Counted from the first letter of the stretch, positions 10,401 through 45,269 are shown. The stretch is 64,000 bases of DNA from Chiridota heheva (GCA_020152595.1 JAIGNY010000165.1:1-64000); one strand, 5' to 3'. The notes: generated from the sequence alone by a model not told the origin. Made by a program: numbers and translations.

Positions 10401-10979
10401 CGATACCAAAAACTAATACAGAACTCAAATATTTTCATGCAACTACGCTAGGCTACTTCGTACGTTACGTTACTGACACTACGGTAGTAAATCTAAAACT
10501 TAGTTTAGGCCATGATCATTTCTGATTTAATTTTTAAAATGTGCAAAAATATTGTGAGAGAAAAAAAATTATGATTAATTAATTAATTAAAAAACATACT
10601 CCTTTACCCCACACCGGCACGCTCCGATGTAAGTTGGCAAAAAGAATGAAATATTGGCTCAGAATATACAGTACCTCTCACTTCGATGGTTCATGGTCAC
10701 TTTGGCTGAAATACCAAACATGTGCATGTGATGAAATCTAGAATGAATAGTCATGCGATCATGTCTTCTGCTAGATGGAAATCATTTTTTCTTGCGTTCA
10801 TCATTCATGTATACCAGTTTACATAAAAGAAGTAGGCCTTGTCATATATTAACAATTTGTGTTCTGAGTCAGTTTTCTTGAAAATATCACGATATACCAA
10901 TATATCGCGATACTTTTCTTCACTATAATCGATATGTAATGCAGCCATATCGTGACAGCACTATCGATAATGTAAAAAA

Positions 10980-11213
10980 ATTGTGAATAAATTTATAAGA
11001 AATACATAAGAACTGTGCAGGAATTGCCTTGATGACATCACCAAGCTGAAGGACATACACTGTACAAGTTGTTTTTAAGAAAAAAATTCTACTCTTTGTT
11101 ATAACTTCTAAACGGAATAAGACATTGACATAGTTTTTTCACCACTTTGTTTCTATAAAATTTCTCTACCATATATGAAAAAATGAAAAACCATGGAAAT
11201 ATTTCTTTAAGAC
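10980..11213 (+). mobile_element. MITE family M2, right half only
   Basis: This matches the right half of the MITE at 17861-18430 in order: AAATACATAA, TGCCTTGATGACATCACCAA, GCTGAAGGACATA.ACTGTAC, AACGGAATAAGA, TTTTTTCACCACTTTGTTTC and CATATATGAAAAAATGAAAA. The left arm is missing. An ORF on the minus strand (11089-11538) overlaps it and is not a gene. Confidence 0.75.
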
Positions 11214-11676
11214 AATGCTGTAGTTGCAATGTGAACAAGTTTTTGACAATTTGACTTTTTTTAACTTTGTAATGATGAAAACTAAAATTTATTGATAGAT
11301 GTGCACCTACAGTTGTGGCCAAAAGTAGTTGGGACAAATCCCCACTCCCCTCGTTCAGTGTTGAAATTCGCATTTCACCATATTTTTTGCAAAGCGCACA
11401 ATATTGAAAGGTAGGGGAAAATGCTGTATACAATTTTTGAGCAGTTTTGTCGCAACACTTTTGGCCACGATTGTAGAATCCAAAGTCTGTGCGCCTACAA
11501 TTACTGTGCACCAAAATCATGAAAATCACTTCTCTCAATCAAAAATTAACTTGGTAGATCTTCCACGCTAGAAACAAACTATGCAATCTGGATTACCACA
11601 TCTGCAACATGTTTTTATACACATTGTCTTTCTGTTTAAGTCATATATCAATATAGGTTTCATTTTTTTTCTTCAG

Positions 11677-11739
11677 ATTCTAGATGCTAGAAGGCTAAAA
11701 TAATTCTTTCTCTCGTTCTTCTACCAAACACAAGAAGTG
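11677..11739 (+). promoter_or_regulatory. 5' leader of macro-domain gene with a 4-codon upstream ORF
   Basis: A pyrimidine-rich tract ending CTTCAG (11671-11676) looks like a 3' splice site, so a non-coding first exon probably lies upstream. The leader has a tiny upstream ORF (ATG at 11684, four codons, TAA at 11696). The chosen start ATG at 11740 has G at -3 and G at +4, a good initiation context. Confidence 0.45.
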
Positions 11740-33963
<22,224 letters not shown>

Positions 33964-34960
33964 AGAATCAGTGAAGAGGATCATATTTGTTGTCTTATTT
34001 GATGGTTTCATGAAGATGAAGATGCTCATGGGACTCTCTGATACGTTATTTGAATGTCAGCAACAGACACCAGACCTGCCAATGGACCTGTCCAGCGCCC
34101 GCCATATCATTATCCTGGTAGCAAGAGAGGATATCTGCTTTTATATTTGCAGTTTGTTAAGTGTAATTTGTTGGTTCCATAGTTGTAACAGAGGGGAAGG
34201 CGGTTGACAGGACTGTATGACACCCCTTCCTCCAAACCCCCCTTCACCTCCAAAAAAGAAGAGAAGAGTAGAATGGTAATAGTAACAAGGTCCAGAAAAT
34301 ATGCTTAAAGGTTTGAATATTTCCCTCAGCTACCCCCCTACCTCAGCGACCCCTCCTGTCCCCAACTCAGCAACACCCCATCTTCCATTTCGAAAGGCTG
34401 GAAACACCCCTGGGTCCACAAAACAGTTATAATTTAATAATGTAAACTTGTAAAAGACAATGCTTTTTAAAAGCCTCTCAACTAAAAGATGAGAAATCTT
34501 ATTGTAAAGATGTGTGATATGTTCATTTTCTGTTATTACCAAATATCAGGCTTTTGAATTTTTGGGAAGTTTTGTACAAATATCACAAACGGAAGAAGAA
34601 AAAAAAAAATCAGCTTAAAAGTCCAGATGATTAGTGGCTTTGTTCGAGGCTATTGGGCAAACTGCCTCGCTCTTCCTGAGTGGCAGTGTAGCCCTTCTAA
34701 TTTGAAACAAAATAAGTGTTTTGTTTTTTAAGCTATTCTGATCAAGTATTTATTCATTTTTCTTCTTGGTGTAGGCTTTCACTTTAGAGGGCTTAATACA
34801 GGTTTTTAGCATATGGAGGTTAACTACTAATCATTGTTATGATTACTAAGGTCTTAGCTATTGTTTTAATTCAACAGCTATAAAGAAAGAAAGAGTTTAT
34901 CTTTTTCACCCAAGTGCAGTGTAATTTTTTTATATCTCTGCGAATACATTGTTGCTTTCT
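33964..34960. other. 3' flank of the macro-domain gene; no gene
   Basis: The 3' UTR and intergenic sequence. A stretch at 34270-34410 (GAATATTTCCCTCAGC, GAAAGGCTGG) recurs at 53790-53875, so it is part of a dispersed repeat. No ORF with a domain. Confidence 0.4.
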
Positions 34961-35019
34961 TAGTATGTCATACTTATGATTGTTCTTGTAAATTCAATGA
35001 ATTGCAGAGAATGGAGTGT

Positions 35020-35400
35020 CCGTGACATGGTGACATTTTGTGACAAAATTTCATTGTTTAGAATTCTGTGACATTTTGATAATTTTGTGACAAAATGAGC
35101 ATAAACAAATGTATTGAAATTTGTCTGACATTTTGTGACATGTTTAACCCCTTCACTCACACTGATTGGTAATTTGATGTTGCATTTTAGTGTTGGATTC
35201 CATTTTTCATGACATAACCAAATATCCTTTCTATGACTATTACCGGTCAACTGGTTCATGATCTGTGAATCTATGCCAATCAAATGTGACAAAGGCAAAA
35301 ACTGATGTGACATTCTGAGCAAAAGGTGCCAAAATTTATGTGACATTTGAGACGTCACAAATTTGAAATTTTGTGACGTGACATTTTGTGACAAGCCATC
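35020..35400. repeat. Clustered TGTGACATTTTGTGACA repeats, partly inverted
   Basis: TGTGACA/ATTTTGTGACAAAAT motifs recur about eight times at both ends of this block, around a unique centre at 35145-35280. Similar GAATGG sequence at both borders suggests a degenerate foldback. The minus-strand ORF 34960-35409 is a translation of these repeats. Confidence 0.65.
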
Positions 35401-35599
35401 AATCATCACTCGCCGCCATTCTCCAAAGTATGTTCACCATCAGAGAGAGATATACTGATCTTCTAATTGGACTTGAAAGTTATAGACAGGATTTTTGTTT
35501 ATCATGAGATAAAAGTAAACTATTGGCCTGTCAAGAGTATTCGAAGCTATTGCAAGGGCCTCTAAAGGCAACTTCTGAATCTGGCTTAGCACAATAGTA

Positions 35600-36245
35600 A
35601 GTCTTTGTCGGAGTTGGAAAAAATCTATGGTTCGGGTGGTTATAATCGCAGGAAAATTGGGAATTTGCGGGAAGAAAATAAAAATGTATTTACATTTAAA
35701 AAAAAAATTGTATTAGATAAATCTACGGTTCGGGCGGTTATAACCGCAAGAAAATCAGGAATTTGCAGGAAGAAAAAAAATCATTTACATTAAAAAAAAA
35801 AAATTGTATTAGATTTCATGAGTAAACAACAGTATATGTGGTAAATATGTGCTCCAAAAATGCCGCCCTCCCTCCTTTTTCCCCCCCCCCCCCCGATGTA
35901 ATTGTGCGATGAAATGTACATTAAATTGCGACAAAAAAATCTACAGTCCAGGCGGTTATAACCGCAAGAAAATCAGGAATTTGCGGGAAGAAAAAAAAAA
36001 TCATTTACATTTTTTTTTTTTTATTAGATTTTTTGAGTAAACAACAGTATATGTGGTTAATATGTACTCTAAAAACACCCCCATGTAATTGTGCGATGAA
36101 AAGTACATTAAATTGCGAAAGAGGAGAGCATATAAAGATGTATTCACTACATTAATATTATTTTTTGTCACAATTTTTTATGGGAAGATATTCGACACCA
36201 TGATTCAGAATCGTGAAAAATTGACTGATTAATTCCAACTCCGGT
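35600..36245. repeat. Tandem repeat with GGCGGTTATAACCGCAAGAA motif
   Basis: Three units contain ATCTACGGTTCGGGCGGTTA-type sequence, then GGAATTTGCGGGAAGAA and an A-run; two also contain AGTAAACAACAGTATATGTG and TAATTGTGCGATGAAA. The borders TCGGAGTTGGAA (35608) and TTCCAACTCCGG (36233) are inverted repeats, so the whole may be one transposon. Confidence 0.75.
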
Positions 36246-36939
36246 CTTTGTCATTGTCTATTACACGCTCCACATTTATGGTTCCAGGTAGATTTTGTAT
36301 TGATTTCGAGTCACCTTGGATCTTCTGCATGTTCAAGTATAAAGCCTCATTATGTTATGTAATTGTTTACTGTAGTACTAAGAAACTTGCATCAAAGTAT
36401 TTATCGTACCAAACTATCTATTGTACCTTACATAACCTATCTACTTCATGCCAATTAAATGGCGCATCAGGCCTCCACACAATGTTTCCACTCGGGCTGT
36501 GGCTACTGTAACTTTGTGTCACTCCAGGTTTTCCACCTTGCTTTATTTATTTTTCAACAGTTCTCCTTCATTTTTTACTGTGGCACTTTATAAATGCCAT
36601 TGATTCCCACAGCGCACACTTCAGTTTCTTAAATATTTTTTTAAATTTTTATAGTTTCACAACTGATGTATTGGTACCGATGAAGAAGTTTAGAGAATGA
36701 ACACATGTAATGATGGGCAGTTTGTACAAATTTAATAAGCCTCCTTAAGGAGCGTAAATGCTTAAATGGACGCCCTGTGCCTAATGCTTAAAGAGAGTCA
36801 ACTTCTATCCTTTATCGTAATAGAAAACTTACGTGATGCAAATATCCGTCAAGTTGGCAGACATCTTCTAGGACAATGGTTTTATCATGCTAAGCAACGT
36901 TTTGTGTACTTGATATCAAGCACAGTCCATACCTAGAAG
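36246..36939. other. Intergenic sequence; no feature
   Basis: No conserved coding segment or clear repeat recognised. The ORF 36248-36511 has no domain. Confidence 0.35.
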
Positions 36940-36944
36940 ATGGC

Positions 36945-37560
36945 AGGACTCAAATACCTGGGGGTGTGTGGGGGAACTTCCATTTGTGAGGTGTATATAC
37001 ATATGCCGCCCGAGCAGTTGCCTTTTTTTCAGAATTTTTGTAGTGCAGGTATCAAAAATCCAATCTCATACTGCTGGTCTAAAAAAAATCACCTATTTTC
37101 ATACTGCAGGTATAAAAAAATCACCTATTTTCATACTGCAGGTATCAAAAATCACCTATTTTTGTACTGCAGGTATCAAAAATCACCTATTTTTGTACTG
37201 CAGGTATCAGACATGACTTGTCCTTTTCCTTAAAAATTTATTCCAGTAAATTATGACCACAAACTTATTTAGCAAATAATGAGATCACTTATCTCACTCA
37301 GAATAACTGCTCAACCATGAGTATCAAAAATCTAATTACTTGTGGTTTTTTCATACTTATTTATCAGGTCGGGTCTGGTTTGAAATTTTAAGGAGCACAA
37401 CTACTAAAAAATCACTTATTTTTATTTTCACTTATTTTCATACTGCAGGTATCAAAATCATATACTGTCATACTGCAATTACCAAAAAAATATCTCATAC
37501 TGCAGTCTAATTTTGAAATTCTGGGCGGCACATACCTACCACTTTAGTATGGAAGTTCCC
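36945..37560 (+). repeat. Dispersed repeat R3 with internal ~32-bp tandem array
   Basis: Units of CTGCAGGTATCAAAAATCAC plus CTATTTTTGTA run at 37040-37215 (five to six copies). The flanks GGAACTTCCATTTGTGAGGT and GGCACATACCTACCACTTTA occur inverted at 45885-46240. Only the tandem number differs between the two. Confidence 0.8.
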
Positions 37561-37819
37561 CTCACCACCCCCGGACTGAGTTACCCCATGTGAATGTTGA
37601 AATAAATAGAATAAAAGATAAAAATCTTGCAAAGTCCTCGAAGTGGACTCTCTTTTAGTGTCCATCTGGGCATTTACGCCCTTGGCCTCCTTGACTACAG
37701 GATCATAGGTTCCTAAAAGCTAAATTGATGTTTTAGAAACAGGTGGAAAGTTTTAGTTTAATTTCTTAAAGGCATGTCCACCATCTCTTCCTATTTTGAT
37801 CTTCGTGTAAAGTGCCCAT

Positions 37820-38590
37820 TGAAAGAAAAAAGTGTAATCTTGCAAAATTATCACAACTTCAAAAATGAAAGGGGGATGGGTGGCAGGGTACAACAACTAC
37901 TGTATTTTAGGGTCATCACAATATGGGTAAATGAGACCTTGATGATCGTGGCCACAAATATCACCATATCTCGATATCTACGTTATGATTATTCATTCTG
38001 GAAAACTGCGTAGGTTTTCATCATGCAAATTGTTCTCTGCAGATTGTTCTCGGAAAGTACAGATGCTTTTCACGATAATTCAAGGACCATTCTGTTCAGA
38101 ATTTTAGAGAGAGTTCTTTCTCGTTGATATAAAATATCAATTTTGTTTGTTGATGTTTAACGGCACCGCGACAGTCAAGAGTGCCAAGAGGGTGTTAAAA
38201 ATTAAGGTGCATGAGTTAGGACAGAGAGGAGGGATGGAGGGAGAGAAGGTGAATAAGGGAATAAGTTAAGGTAATAAAAGAAAGGTAAGGCAGTCAATAT
38301 TTTTCTTGTATTCTTGTAATTTAAGAATAGGAGAAACTAGTTGTATTCTCAGTTCGTTGTGAATCTTAACAGTAAGAGGAAGAATTTTAAAAAACAAGTG
38401 TAATCTTGCAAAATCATTACAACTTTGATAATTATGGGTGACCCGCAGGGTATAACAACTACTGTATTTTAGGGGTGTCACAATATGGGTAAATGAAACA
38501 TTGATTATCATGGACACAAATATCACCATATCTCGATATCTATGTTATGATTATTAATTCTGGAAAACTGTGTAGGTTTTTATTGCAGAT
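37820..38590 (+). repeat. Direct duplication, units ~200 bp separated by ~370 bp
   Basis: The block at 37820-38015 repeats at 38395-38580: ATCTTGCAAAATTATCACAA, AACAACTACTGTATTTTAGG, GTCACAATATGGGTAAATGA, ATCACCATATCTCGATATCT and TTCTGGAAAACTG.GTAGG. No coding function. Confidence 0.8.
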
Positions 38591-39480
38591 CCTTCTCATT
38601 TATCTCATCAAAACCTAAGAGCCAAGGAAAGGAATCAGATATGCTGCAAATATGCAGATAAAATCTCATTTATTTGAAATGTTTATGAAATTCTGTTTCA
38701 CAAATTTTTGCTTTAATATACAGTTTGCATTTGAAAATGACATCACGGTATGTTGGTCGGGGTATTTTGATAAAATGACAAAAAGATATATTGTTTGGGG
38801 TATCATGGAGAGAAAAAAAGATATCACGATACCATGATAATCAACATATTGTGACAGCCGTACATTACTTAGTCAGACAAATTTTTGAATAGAAACCCAT
38901 GGCAATGAGATACAGACCTGCCAACCTTTAGGATCACCAAACTGTATTCTGGAACTACAAAAGTTGTATTTTTATATAAAAAAACTGTACTCTTCAAACA
39001 AAATGCACAAAACAAAGGTTTATGCCAACTGAGCGTAAAAAGTACGAGTAAAAAAAATTTAAAAATAAATAAATCGTATTCTGGTACCAAAAAACGTACA
39101 ATCGTACTCTCAACATTTTCCCGTATTAAATACGGCAAAATCGTACTAATTGGTAGGCCTGGAGATACAATACTCGTAGTAGGTAATAGATGGGTGTCCA
39201 TTCTGTGCAGTTGTGTTGTAGATTCATTGTAAACACGTATGTGTGAAAGTGTCTGTGTACAGAAGCAGATAGAATATACAATATTTTTAATAAAACATGC
39301 GGTCTACTGGGTATTTTTGGTTCTGGGTGCGGAAGTCTGGAACCTTTGAATCATTGGGATACGAGACGGGGACTGCCCCCATATTTTTGGGCAACCAAAG
39401 ATTCGGGCAAATGTTTGTCAATATTTGAGCAAAAACTGCATAACCCATTAAAAGTAATTTATTCAGACAGGCTAAAACAG
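38591..39480. other. Intergenic sequence; no gene
   Basis: AT-rich sequence with a decayed TATCACGATACCATGAT motif near 38820. ORFs at 38869-39201 (minus) and 39346-39573 (plus) have no recognisable domain. Confidence 0.35.
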
Positions 39481-39499
39481 CAAATTAAATTTACTGGAA

Positions 39500-39900
39500 G
39501 TATTTACAATGGATTTGATATGTTCCACATGATAAATAACTTGCGCTATAAATTTTCAGTCTATTGCCCTTAAAATCACCAGTGTGTTAATAATTCACTG
39601 ATGAAAACATCCTTTCACTAGGGAGTTGCTGCTTTCACAATCTAAATGAATCCTCTGCCACAAGTTACACACATGGGATGTTCCTGCAGTCATCTTATCC
39701 ACAATAACTTACTGTAGCTCCTCACAAGAAAGTTCATTGTGTGCATACAGATGATAAGTGAAATAACTGATGCATAAAATCACCAAGTGATCTGTAGTGG
39801 GTTTCTTAATGGCTTCTAGCAGGGTCTAAAAGTCATACCCGCAGAAATGGAGGTTTTTGCTGGTGAAAAGACTGAAAATTGGTAGCGGATTTGGGCGTAA
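39500..39900 (-). repeat. Dispersed repeat R2, 3' portion (inverted)
   Basis: The reverse complement matches 59040-59380: ATTAAGAAACCCA, TGATTTTATGCATCAGTTAT, GGCAGAGGATTCATTTAGA, AGGATGTTTTCATCAGTGA and ACTGAAAATTTATAGC. It continues the R2 family beyond the part seen at 30230-30660. Confidence 0.8.
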
Positions 39901-40139
39901 TGAGGATACTACTCAACCCTTACTCTACCAGCACTTTTTTGAAAATGCGTTTGGGAGGCGGAGCCAAAGATGGGGCACCCAAAATGGTGATAATATCTCC
40001 GTGTGGTAGAGTTAGGGTTAATACACCTTCATTTTTCAGAATGAATGTAAAATAGGAACAGGTTAGTTTGCCCGAATCTTGGATTTTAGGCCTATAATCA
40101 TGTCAGGTAAAATTCTTGCAAGATATTGATCTTGCCGGA

Positions 40140-40404
40140 ATATTCAGGCAAATATGCTCTGTCCCCCCTCCTTTCCCCCCCCTCCTTTCCCCCTCCTCAA
40201 ATGAAATTGCCCCCCCTCTTTGAAGTCAAGTTAGTGTGTATGTATAGTGGGTCCCCCTCTTGTAAGCATGATTTCCCGAGATTCACGAGTCCCCCCTCCT
40301 CAAATGAAATTGCCCCGTACGCCTATGCTTTGAAGTCAAGTTAGTGTGTATGTATAGTGGGTGTGCGAGTGTGCCTATGACAACAAGCTTGTAAGCATGA
40401 TTTG
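40140..40404 (+). repeat. Shuffled duplications of short blocks
   Basis: Four blocks each occur twice in different order: TTTGAAGTCAAGTTAGTGTG (40219, 40329), CCTCCTCAAATGAAATTGCC (about 40193, 40296), CTTGTAAGCATGATTT (40259, 40389) and CCGAGATTCACGAGTC (40276, 40477). The last has one copy inside the neighbouring MITE. Confidence 0.75.
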
Positions 40405-40416
40405 TCAAAACATGTA

Positions 40417-40776
40417 TAGACCTTTTTCAAATCAGATTCGGCAATTTCCGGATAATTAATTTAAAATGTCACATGGCCGAGATTCACGAGTCTATAATTG
40501 ACCAATCGTATACTGGAGGAATCTTATTGACCAATAAAATACTGGAGGAATCTTGGCCGTCTGCACAATTCATACACGGTATGGGACCAAAGCTTATAAA
40601 AAAATGTTTTCAAGCGCACGTATTATACATGCATTATACATGAAGGAAATACACATATTTTTTTCCTCAAACCTGCACCTGATTGGTTGGGAAAAAAAGG
40701 AAAAGTTTCCCCAGCATTTGATTGGTCGAAGTACTGAAGAAATCACGTTCGGCTAAACTCGGTTTGAAAAGGTCTA
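40417..40776 (+). mobile_element. MITE family M3, intact (TIR TAGACCTTTTTCAAA)
   Basis: A 360-base element with terminal inverted repeats TAGACCTTTTTCAAA and TTTGAAAAGGTCTA, flanked by TA. It is AT-rich and contains CCAAT/ATTGG boxes but no ORF of note. TA target sites and this size suggest a Tc1/mariner-type MITE. It is the undisturbed counterpart of the MITE interrupted by the LINE at 20748-26316. Confidence 0.85.
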
Positions 40777-41211
40777 TAGTGATCCGAGTCATCTGTTTGG
40801 ACATGGTGACAAATGTAATGGGAATGTGCAAAAGTAAGTTTTCTTTTTGACATAATGGCGAATGCATTAACACTGTTTGAATGTAAATTACTGTGATTCA
40901 TTTCATGATTATCCCCTCGTCAACCAAGTTGGAGAAGAGGGGATATAGCATCTTTACTGTTCGTCTGTCCGTCTGTCCATTCACTTTCAGCTACTCTGAA
41001 CAAACAAATTCAAAAGAATCCAACTACAACAAATTGCATTCTTATTATAAATAGCAATTAAAATAGTTTTTCTGGCATGAAAGAAAATTAAAATGAAGCC
41101 TCACCTAAAAAGGACTAGGAACAAGAGCATTAATAGTAATTGCTATCTTGAATAGAAATGAGAGTTGGGGATAGAAATGGCATAACAATTGGTAGATGTA
41201 GGAATTAGGAT

Positions 41212-41830
41212 GAGGGTGGCATGACATTTGGGACAGGGTGATGGGGCATTTAGGACACTGGGATAACATGTGGGACAGGTGGCATGACATTTGGGACAGG
41301 GTAGCATGGCATGTAGGACAGGGTGGGGTGGAATGTGGGACAGGGTGGTGGCATATGGAGCAGGGAGGCATGGCATGTGGGGCAGGGTGGCATGGCATGT
41401 GGGGCAGGGTGGCATGGAGCAGGGAGGGGCATGTTGGGGTGGTGGGGCATGGCATTTGGCACTGGGATGGCATGTGGGGCAGGTGGCATAACATTTGGGG
41501 GGCATGGCATGTAGGACAGGGTGGCATGGCATGTGGGGAAGGGTGGCATGGCATGTGGGGAAGGGTGGCATGGCATGTGGAGCAGGGTGGCATGGCATGT
41601 GGGGAACAGGGTGGCATTGCATGTGGGGGACAGGACAGGATATGCATGGTTGACAGTGGGATTGCATGTGGTAGGATATCATCTGAATTTCAGGTGTGAT
41701 GGCATGTTTGTCATGTGGTGGGATGTCATCTGGATTTTATGTATGATAGCACGTAGGTTGGGGTAGGATGTGATGGCATACACGTGGAACAGAGGGTGGG
41801 ATGGCATGTGAAACTGGGTGGAAGGTGTTG
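41212..41830. repeat. ~22-bp minisatellite (GGCATGGCATGTGGGGCAGGGT)
   Basis: About 27 degenerate units with core GGCATGGCATGTGGGGCA; period mostly 22 bases with shorter variants. ORFs on both strands here are repeat translations (C/H/P-rich or G/W-rich). The core resembles that of 13355-14310. Confidence 0.92.
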
Positions 41831-41839
41831 ATTAGCAGC

Positions 41840-43180
41840 ATGGGAGTTGTATCATTTGCGATGTCTGCTTATTTACAGTTTATAATTTATTAGTTATAGA
41901 AAACGAGGAACATAAACATATCAATCATAGTGATACGCATTTTAATTAATCTGTCAGTGTGTCAAAAGAAAACGAAAGTTAACCCTAACTCTGTCAAAAA
42001 TGGGATGCTATGTGCCACACAGATAACCCCTGGTCTGTAGATTAGTTTTGATGGTGATATCCTGACAACTATTGTGATTTATTTTGACAAAAAATACCTG
42101 GTGAATCGTGTTTGCCAGGAAAGAGTAATGAATTGTGTCAGAATTATCATCCTTTTAAATCCACGATCAGGTTTGCGGAATAGGTGAAGTGGCTCAAGGT
42201 CATGCTTGTATACGGAATGTACTGGGTTCACTGTGGAGTTGACCTGCGATGGGCTGGCCCAGGAATACTGGGACTTTCATCACTTTTGTTATGAAATTCC
42301 AATTGTGCAAGTTAGTACATCCCAGATTCTTATCCTGCGTACTGTTTATCTCAGCTCAAATAGTCCACAGAGGGTTTTAGTTTGTTTAGCTGCAAAATAT
42401 GCTGATAATTAATGCCTTTGGGTTGTATCTATTTTGTGATGTACAATTTTGTTTAATTTTTTTATTGTTATCCATGCATGCTTTCCTAAACTTTTTAAAG
42501 TACCTTGTATCAGGGTCCAGGAAAAGAAACCATGTACTGGTATGTTCAGTTTTTTGATCACACAATTATACAATTTCCCCAGTATTTGAGTATTTGGGAT
42601 GATGTCACAATAACATGTTTAAATCTGAACAACCAGTTTGTCAGTGAAAACAAAAGTATTTTACCATTACAGCCCGTGTGAAATCGGTCATCTTTAGAGG
42701 CCTAAATCTCTACGTTCGCTTTGGTCATTTTGCAGGAAATTGTTGCAAATGTGGAGGAAATATGGTAGTAAAGATCATTTTAAAGTTTGAAATATATGTG
42801 TCGTGCGTATGTGTAGAATAAAGCGTGGTGCCCACTTGTGCCCAAATCGTAGCACGTTTTCACCGACAAAGAGTCCCAGATGTTCAAAATGCCCGGATGA
42901 CTGAATACGATTGTTCATTAAGGACACATGAATTACGGCCATGTAACATTATTTAAAATAGTTCTTCACAAATTTCTCATTCCGATATGAAATGGTCGAC
43001 TAAGAAGAACAAGAGCATAAATAGAATGTGTAATGTGTATCTTTGCCAGGGTCCCTTTATTACAGTAAACATGAAGAGAGGAAATAACCTTACTTTGTTT
43101 CTTTATTTTTTTTTGTTTTCTACAAAAAGGCAATATTTTAAATAAATAGTCAAGAGCACAACATTTCATAGAAATTATAT
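41840..43180. other. Intergenic sequence; no gene
   Basis: No domain-bearing ORF and no strong repeat seen. ORF 42206-42412 lacks recognisable features. Confidence 0.35.
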
Positions 43181-43183
43181 TAA

Positions 43184-44065
43184 AAAGAAATATTCCCATG
43201 TTTTTAAAGGAATATTCCCATGTTTTTAAAGGAATATTCCCATGTTTTTAAAGGAATATTCCCATGTTTTTAAAAGAATATTCCCAAGTTTTTAAAGGAA
43301 TATTCCCATTTTTTAAAGGAATATTCCCATGTTTTTAAAGAAATATTCTCATGTTTTTAAAGAAATATTCCCATGTTTTTAAAGGAATATTACCATGTAT
43401 TTAAAGAAATATTCCTGTTTTTCATGTTTTTAACCTATGTTTTTCATAAGAGAAAATTTTAGAAACGATTTAGTACAAAAATCATGTTGATATGTTATTC
43501 CTACCAGGAGATGATATTCAAATCTTAAGGTTCACAAAAAATGCCAATAAACGAATAAGAAAAGGCTCAGTATGACATCACAGCAACACATTCTCCCACA
43601 AAGTTGGTGTATTTCATTAAAATCTATCATCATTTTTTATTAGAGTTAGGTATTTATTTACATTGCCAAATATACCCTACTTCAATAATTTTGGAAAATT
43701 GTTTCTATCATGCGGAAACAAACAATTAACGTTCAAAGAAATACATACCATTTGCAATAGAATTGCCTCTATGACATCATCAAACACGAATTCATCATAC
43801 TGTACCAAAACTTTAAAATGCAATTGGAAAATCTTTAAAAATCCATATCTCCTAAATGAAATATGATATCAACCTGATTTTTGTACCAAATTGGCTGTAA
43901 AGTATGCTCTTTCAAATAAAATTGTACAAAATACCATTAGAATTTTCCTTCAAAAATCCATATCTCCTGAATGGAATATGATATCAACCTGATTTTTATA
44001 CCAAATTGGCTCTAAAATTATACTCTTTCAAATAAAGTTTTTTAAAAACCATGGGAATATTCATA
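43184..44065 (+). mobile_element. MITE family M2 with expanded 22-bp end repeat
   Basis: The left end TTTAAAGGAATATTCCCATG is amplified into a tandem array of about ten 22-base units (43184-43420). The body follows (GATTTAGTACAAAAATCATG), then an inverted right part with two copies of ATCTCCTGAATGGAATATGA-type sequence, ending ACCATGGGAATATTC at 44049-44063. The MITE terminus itself has become a minisatellite. Confidence 0.78.
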
Positions 44066-45260
44066 TAAAAATACTTATCAGTGCCTCCAACTGTATTGTC
44101 AAGTAAATCTTAGAAAAAGTTTTTAAAAGAATTCCATATCTTAGCTTACTTCCATTATGTGTAGTGTCTTTCAGAGGAATCTTAAGATAATTTAATTTCC
44201 CACCTTACATTATTTTATTCCCAATTACACAACTTTCATGCAAAACCTTCAGTGTAATTTTTTTCATATTCAAAAGCAGATTCATACACCGACCCATTTC
44301 AATGAGAAGCTCATTTGTTGGCTCTTGAAGAAAGGGAAAGAGTTATTTCAATATTTAAAGATGTTCAAATCATTGATCCTAATAAGCCAGGGTATATCAT
44401 CCCCCCCATGGCCCACCAGCCATAGACACATTTTCCCCACCCCCATTTTTTTTTTGTAAAGTGACATTTTGTCCAATTTATATAGGCCTTTGTCACCCCC
44501 TCATGAGACAAAACTGAGCATCAAAATCCTGGCGCTGCTACTGCACAGTCTACTCTATGAAAGTGTGTATGGAGATAGGCCACTGCAATGGGTCCCCAAT
44601 AATGACAACATCCTATCTTTCAATTTGGTATAGTTGTGAGTTGTTTTGCTGCAGTTGTTATATAATTACAATAGGGCAGGAAAGAGATGGATAATCTAAT
44701 TTGGGAGGGATTGCGATGGATCCCCTCAGATCATAAATTTTAAAGGTATATGGACAGGTAGAGATTTTGCCATGAATATGTTCCTTTTAATATTCTGAAC
44801 ACTTCATTAACATATATCTATCAGAAATATCCACTTGTTTCCAAGATATTTGCGAAAAAGTGAAAAATTCAAGCCCCAAGAAATGACTGGATTTCCACTA
44901 TTAAAAAAGGCGGTGAAATAAGAATAAGGACACAGCGAGGCCTACAATGCATAACTTCCACAATGTCACTGTGTCACATTGACCTAGGCTACTACAAAAC
45001 ATCAGTTTCATTGCATCAGACATCAGAATATTGCTTAATTAACGATATGCTAATTATTTCAGGACATTTTCTTGTGGATAAAGAGGAAATATGGACTCCA
45101 ATTATTTCTTTATGGTTGGCGAACTCCACTTTTTGTATTAGGCTGTCAGTATTACTGTATGGTACACTGTAACTTTCACATAACGTTAAGTGTTTACCTG
45201 ATTACCAGGCAGCCACATCCACTCATTTTTGGGCTTTGCGGCCAAGGGTAAGGAAACCTT
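44066..45260. other. Intergenic sequence; no feature
   Basis: No recognised coding segment. T-rich and low-complexity stretches only. Confidence 0.35.
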
Positions 45261-45269
45261 CTGGCCCAG

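Noticed and set aside
41105-41766. Several ORFs rich in C, H and P or G and W
   Set aside because: Translations of the 22-bp minisatellite at 41212-41830, not zinc-finger proteins despite the Cys/His content.
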